Positions 59,201 through 64,000 of a stretch of 64,000 nucleotides of DNA are shown here, in pieces. Source of the DNA: Paracyclopina nana (taxonomy: Eukaryota; Arthropoda; Copepoda; Cyclopoida; Cyclopettidae); contig JAGUCH010000006.1 in assembly GCA_019096065.1 (NCBI GenBank), positions 4,546,001 to 4,610,000 of the forward strand, given 5' to 3'. Under the pieces are notes generated by a model, which saw only the letters and a program-made list of their open reading frames with translations, had not been told where the DNA came from and did no database searches. Positions within the stretch are counted from its first letter, which is position 1. Each line of letters begins with the position of its first letter. Made by a program: the position numbers and the translations under genes.

Positions 59201-62008
59201 CTTGAATGGCCTCAAAAACGAGACGTCTCTATCTGTATCGAATACAACCACAATACAGCCGATTGTATTGACCACCCTGGACCCAGAAGATTACGAGGAC
59301 GAGTCCAACATTCCTGGCCTTTTTGATGGAGACTACGACCGGGTGATTCAAGTGAAAGTGCCCAAGGTGCCTTACAACTTCGAGGCCATCCAGAAGCAGC
59401 AGTCTAAATCTCATTTACCGATACATTTGCCAGAGGAGAATACTACCGAAGGCCCCGATGCTTCCACGCCGCCATCGACCACGACCACAAAAAGGCCATC
59501 TGTTAGCCTGCAGGTCTTGGCCAACTTTACCCAGTACTGCCCTCCAGCCAGATCGCGCAGCCTTTTCTGGAACTGGACTCTGGCCGTAAGAAATTTATCT
59601 GTTTTAAATGCATTGCTTGCAATCTCTGAGCTACTTGGTAGTATCAGCAGCGATTATCGTAAATATTCACGAATAGAGCTAACATGTTTATCTCTCTTTG
59701 CGCAGGGTGATTCTGCAGTGGTGCAATGTCCGTCAGGATCCACTGGATTTGCTAAATGGAGTTGCGATTTGCCTTCCCCGAATGGAGACCATCAAAGAGT
59801 CACTTGGGACTCGAGAGGCCCCATTTTTGCTGAATGCCGCTCCTTGTGGCTCGGAGAGCTGGATTCCAAATTAAGAGGAGGGCTCGCGAGTGTGCGAGAA
59901 GTTGGCCAAATTCTGGCTGAAAAAACAGCACAAATCCATCCTGACACCGGAAATCTGCTCTTCGGCGGAGATCTCGTCCTTGGAGCTCGCATGCTCAAAC
60001 ACATGGCGGAAAGGATGCACTATGACCTTCAAAGGACGGTGAATCTGGAGGCCAGAGAGGCTATGGTGACGGATTTGGTGCAGAACGTTGTGAAGACTGC
60101 GAGCAACTTGATCAGTGACAGCAGCTTCACTCGCCAAAGCTGGAGCGATTTGAGTCCGGATGAGCTGGGAAGAGCTGCCACAGCTCTACTTGTCGGCCTT
60201 GAGGAAAATGCCTTCCTGCTTGCTGAAACGGTGACCAGTGAGAAAATCATCATCAAGCCCACTGACAATGTTTGTAAGTGCAACTTTTCCCCTTATCACT
60301 CACATCATTCGATCTAATTTCCTCCCATTTTACAGTGCTTTCCATTCGGGTGATGCAATCTCGTAATGCGCACAAGCAAGTGTTTCCTTCGGTGGAAACG
60401 ATTGAAAGTTGGCCATCCACCATTGGGGACTCCATCGAACTGAGCCCCCAAGCAATCCTGCAAAACGGCAACAATGGGGCAATCAGGGTAATCTTCACTG
60501 CCTTCAATCAGCTCGATCAGCTCCTCATCCCAATCAAAACGAGGCACGCTGCGGCGGAGGCGGGAGGAAAAGTGGAGAGCAGGAAATTCATCAATTCCAG
60601 AATCATTGCTGCTTCACTGGGCCGTGGCAGGCACATCGAGTTACCGCAACCAGTTCAAATCACATTCAGGCACCTTAATGATGTCGATCCAGCCAGGGTC
60701 AGGCCAGAGTGCGTTTACTGGGACTACGTGAGCAATGCCTGGTCCTCAGAGGGCTGCCAGCCCGTTTTGAGCAATGTCACTCATACCCAGTGCAGCTGCA
60801 ACCATCTCACCAATTTTGCCCTCCTCATGTCGCAAGTGGGCCAGAATGGGCACAGCGCTACGTTGGACAACCCGCCCAAAATGGCACCGAGCTCGAAAAA
60901 GTCCGAGCTAGGGGCCAACTCGTACATCTCCACCATTGTGGTCTCAGTGGCTGCCCTGATTGTTCTGGCTGTGATCATGTTCTTTGTCATCTATGCCTGG
61001 AAAAGGTTCCAGGTGTCCAGCCAGTGCAGGTCAGCCCTGGAGAAGAGTGGCCTGCCCTGCTTCCACAAGGGCAAGGAGTTGCCTGGCAGTGATAAAGATA
61101 AGGGCAACAATAAGGGCAACTTTTACACAGTTACTCCCAAGCTGAATGCCAATGGGCAGAACCAGCTGAACTCCTCGAGCAACGATGAAGTGGCCGAGGC
61201 TCAGCAGTTTTTCGAGCATATGATTAATCTGCAGAAAAACGAGCAAAGTGCCATCTCCAGATCGATGACGTTGAAAAGGCTCAATAACGAGGTGAGTGAG
61301 GCCTCGGAGAACAAGCCCAACAATCTGGACAACAAGATTTATCCCAAACGGAGGGCTCTGAGCCCGTACAACCATATCTACATGGAGATTGAGCCCAAAA
61401 GTGAGCAAATGGACATGGCTCAGCAGCAGCCGGTGTACGAGCCACTGACGCACAGTGAGACTTACCTGATGTCTACCATGAGTGATCTAAGTGAAGACAA
61501 CTACAATTACTTGACCAATTGTACCCCAGCTACCACGGACGTTTCGAGACAGTCGTCTTCTAGGGAAATTACCAGACCTCTTATTAGGACATTACCACAG
61601 AATAGCAATCCTGGGAATTCGGCCAATCTTTTGCAGACCATAAGTGGAGTGCTGCACTCGCAATCAGTGCGGATTGCTCCCAGCTCGGCCAGAGCTCAAA
61701 CTTTGCATTATCCCACGATGAGAAGGAATAATGAGCTGATCAAGCTCAATTTCGCTGCTGATCCCACTTACATAGCTTCCACCACTTCTGATTTGGGTCA
61801 ACAACAGCCACCGCAACTGCCAATCCAGAACCATATAAATGGCGCGGCTACTATGATGGCTTCTTCTACCAGTTTCCAAATGACTAATGCCTACCTTGGC
61901 AAGCATAAGCAGTTCCTCAGGCAAAACTCCACCCCGAATACAGGAGCAGTGATGATGCAAATGACTCCTATGATGGCTCAACAAAATCAATTTGCAAGCG
62001 AAATCTGA
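53241..62008 (+). CDS. Latrophilin/Cirl-like single-pass receptor, gene B (1057 aa)
   Basis: Five coding exons: 53241-53334, 58516-58878, 59110-59585, 59706-60273, 60336-62008. Introns are of phase 1, 1, 0, 1, all GT..AG. Signal peptide is about 1-22, with a furin-type RSKR at 50-53. The SUEL/RBL lectin domain is Y61-C150 ([17 protein letters not shown]), identical to gene A at about 52 of 90 positions by hand alignment. A Pro/Thr/acidic linker leads to HRM C296-C355 (FWNWT, GFAKWSC). The GAIN region contains ASLGRGRHIEL, as in arthropod Cirl. The GPS starts at C626 with CNHLTNFAL, so canonical cleavage at L658/T659 is expected. There is one TM helix (about 698-721). The 336-residue tail has SPYNHIYMEIEP (843-854), RPLIR (914-918) and a C-terminal SEI, a class I PDZ-ligand pattern. 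No 7TM bundle is present. Likely a surface adhesion receptor; ligand unknown. Intron 1 hosts an antisense gene. Confidence 0.9.
56567..56572 (-). other. Polyadenylation signal of the SRCR gene
   Basis: AATAAA on the minus strand, 19 bases after the stop codon of the nested SRCR gene. Confidence 0.7.
56592..57903 (-). CDS. Type II membrane protein with two SRCR domains (375 aa), nested
   Basis: Four minus-strand exons: 57903-57817, 57755-57321, 57259-56855, 56792-56592. Three introns of 61, 61 and 62 bp are all phase 0 and GT..AG. The cytoplasmic N-terminus (about 1-92) is Pro/Gln-rich, with no signal peptide. The TM helix at about 93-116 is preceded by NRRHGC, giving a type II topology. SRCR1 spans about 131-243 and SRCR2 about 275-373. 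SRCR2 has the six cysteines of group A (C301, C314, C345, C355, C363, C373). SRCR1 has I where the first cysteine (VCD) should be, and an extra C203. Layout recalls class A scavenger receptors without the collagen region; a role in ligand or microbe binding is inference. The frame is open upstream of M57903 to a TAG at 57930-57928, so a further 5' exon cannot be excluded. The gene lies wholly within intron 1 of gene B, on the opposite strand. Confidence 0.85.
59586..59705 (+). other. In-frame 120-bp intron inside the HRM domain of gene B
   Basis: The intron starts GTAAGA and ends TTGCGCAG. Removing it joins WTLA to GDSAVVQCP, matching [13 protein letters not shown] of gene A. Its length is a multiple of three and it has no in-frame stop, so retention would insert 40 residues into the HRM domain without breaking the frame. 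Confidence 0.75.
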
Positions 62009-64000
62009 ATGTCTTTCTGTTCAATAAGCCCACCTTTTTTTCTCGCATCAATTTTGATCTCTCATCTATGATAATGATTCAACTACATTAGTTTTTTTTG
62101 CATTTTTTCCCTCTCCCATATGAATGTGTGGTATCTAGTCATATTCCTAAAGATTTGCTATTTGGCCTAATCTTGGATCCAATCTTTAAAATTGAAATAC
62201 ATTCGTAGAAAGCAAGATTTACTGTAGTCTTCGTCCGGATGCTCGCAATTTCGGAAATTTTTCCTTTGGCAACCTCGTTCAAGCATATATGTTGTAGTAG
62301 TAATCGATCTACTTTTTTTCTATTTTTCCTTTGTCGGAATGTTCAAAAACAGGATCCGGATCAAATTTGTTAAAATCCGGATTTGTATTTTCAAACAGGA
62401 AACTGGCCTATTACAATCTAAATTTGAGACTGAAATTAATTTTGAAAGCTGGTGGAAAGAGTGCTACATTTTTAAGGCGTTCATTTCCTGGACAAGTTCG
62501 CAAAACTTGAAGTGCGGAGCCACAGCAAAGTTTTATCAAATGCAACTTAAAAGTTGCATGCATGTGTTAATTAAACGACAACCCATTATGAAACACTGAC
62601 ACGTAAATCATGGCAGGCTGAATACATTTTTTATGTTCGCCTGGCATGAACCAGGCTCAAGATTGCATATTATATACACCTACCTCAAAGGCCCCCAACT
62701 CTTCAATGAGCAACTCTCGAAAATTACAACATTCGGCCTGCGTTGAAAAAATAATCGTGCACTTCACACAAGTTAAGCTGAAAAGCCAACGAAAGATTAT
62801 GACACATGGATAAATAGGCTCGCATGCATTATTAACATGTCTCATATATTTCTCTTGCGTTCACCTGCCTCAGCGAACATGCTATATTATGGTTGCTATT
62901 CAGTATATATTGCTTGTTTATTTTGCAAGAGTGACGATCTGGAGCCGTTTTTTATGCTTGATGCGTTCAATATACTACGTACGCATACTGTGTGTGTGCA
63001 GTTAAGGGGGTTATAATTGCTATCTAGTTAGCTTGAATATTAATGGCCAGTCTTCTTTTGAAAGCTTATTAAAGCTAATATGAAGTAGTATGGCAATATG
63101 ATATTTGTGCATTGCACTTTCACCTTCAAAAATCGATCCAGCAAATAGAAAATCTGGTTTCATGCCGACTCTGTGAGTCAATTTGCTCTGTGCAATGAAT
63201 GGTCAAGCAGCTCCCTAACGAAAGCCGCGATTACAAGGTCACTCTTCATTTATGCACAAGCCATTGGTTACCAATTTGTATTTATTTGCAGACCTTGAGC
63301 AGTTGCTAGCGGCACAATAAAGGCAGCAACTTCAAGGCATGCTGCTATAAAGTAATATACCTACTACTATTTGAAGCCAATACACACAACCAAGGTCCAG
63401 TATTTTTGGCCTTTTTTATGTTTATTACGAAGGCCTGGCGCTACTACTATGAAAATTGCTCATAAATGCATGATAATTGACTTGTTCCATATTATGGTAG
63501 CTATTACTGCGTCACTTTATCATTTTTTGTGTGTAGCGTTTGGAAATCAATGGAGGAATAGTTTTTTAGATCCATTCTTTAGGACCTTTTGCATTTAAAC
63601 GAGTTTAGCCCAGAGCGCGAGTCCCAAGAGAAACACATCATTACGTGAAGCCTCCCGACAGAAATCATAACATAAAAAACCCCGTTAACTCGTCATGCTA
63701 CATTAAATTCTCACAGTGCCGAATTCTACGTGAGAGAAAAAGGTGTATAGAAGAGAAGAAACTAGAATTCATTAACTGCGCACATCCCATGAGTATATAG
63801 TGAAAAAGGCCGTTAAAAAGGGGAATAAGGGTATATGCATTTGAATGGTAGCGCCCTTGTTTTGTTTGCTATGGACCAATTGCAATTCATGACCTCGTTT
63901 TCTGACCATAAACTCTCTCTGTGCTTGGAAACGAAAAACTTCTTAGGCTGACCTCTCATGGTGGAAAAGTCTATTAGAAAGCCAGATTTTTCCGCCCAAA
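62009..64000. other. 3' flank of gene B, no further gene seen
   Basis: AT-rich. No canonical AATAAA lies close behind the stop; an AATAAG occurs just after it and an AATAAA at 63316-63321. No 7TM-coding exon is visible downstream of the single-pass tail. Confidence 0.4.

Overview
The window is animal nuclear DNA, most likely from an arthropod. The evidence is spliced genes with canonical GT..AG introns (53 bp to more than 5 kb), AT-rich intergenic DNA, an arthropod-style TCAGT initiator with a correctly spaced downstream promoter element, and two genes whose ectodomains read as Cirl-type (arthropod latrophilin). The species cannot be named from the sequence. Long introns argue against a very compact genome.

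Layout: 1-8.45 kb, no supported gene. 8.6-14.7 kb (+), gene A, a latrophilin/Cirl-like receptor of 903 aa. 14.7-34.1 kb, no supported gene. 34.1-35.4 kb (+), two unrecognised ORFs, the second (196 aa) convincingly coding-like. 41.4-42.5 kb (+), a two-exon gene for a secreted Gly/Gln-rich, acidic, repeat-bearing protein of 335 aa. 45.5-46.8 kb, a CpG-rich block with a pair of CTCF-like motifs, a probable promoter and a possible first exon. 53.2-62.0 kb (+), gene B, a second latrophilin/Cirl-like receptor of 1057 aa. Its 5.2-kb first intron holds a complete four-exon gene on the opposite strand for a type II membrane protein with two SRCR domains (375 aa). 62-64 kb, no supported gene.

The main discovery is the pair A and B. 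Both have signal peptide, SUEL/RBL lectin domain, linker, HRM domain, GAIN/GPS region, then ONE transmembrane helix and a long cytoplasmic tail. The seven-helix bundle of adhesion GPCRs is absent. Helix and tail lie in the same open exon as the GPS, and no 7TM-like ORF occurs elsewhere in the window. The tails share an island of similarity (SPYNH-IYMEI-P, then RPLIR), so the single-pass form is probably old and selected rather than a truncation. B keeps the canonical HL/T autoproteolysis tripeptide and ends in a PDZ-type SEI. A has RL/A, which should be uncleavable, and lacks the PDZ end. A cleavable and a non-cleavable single-pass latrophilin side by side suggests divided roles in adhesion or trans-signalling without G-protein coupling; that role is inference.

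Exon joins were worked out by hand from splice consensus, reading phase and alignment of A with B, without transcript data.
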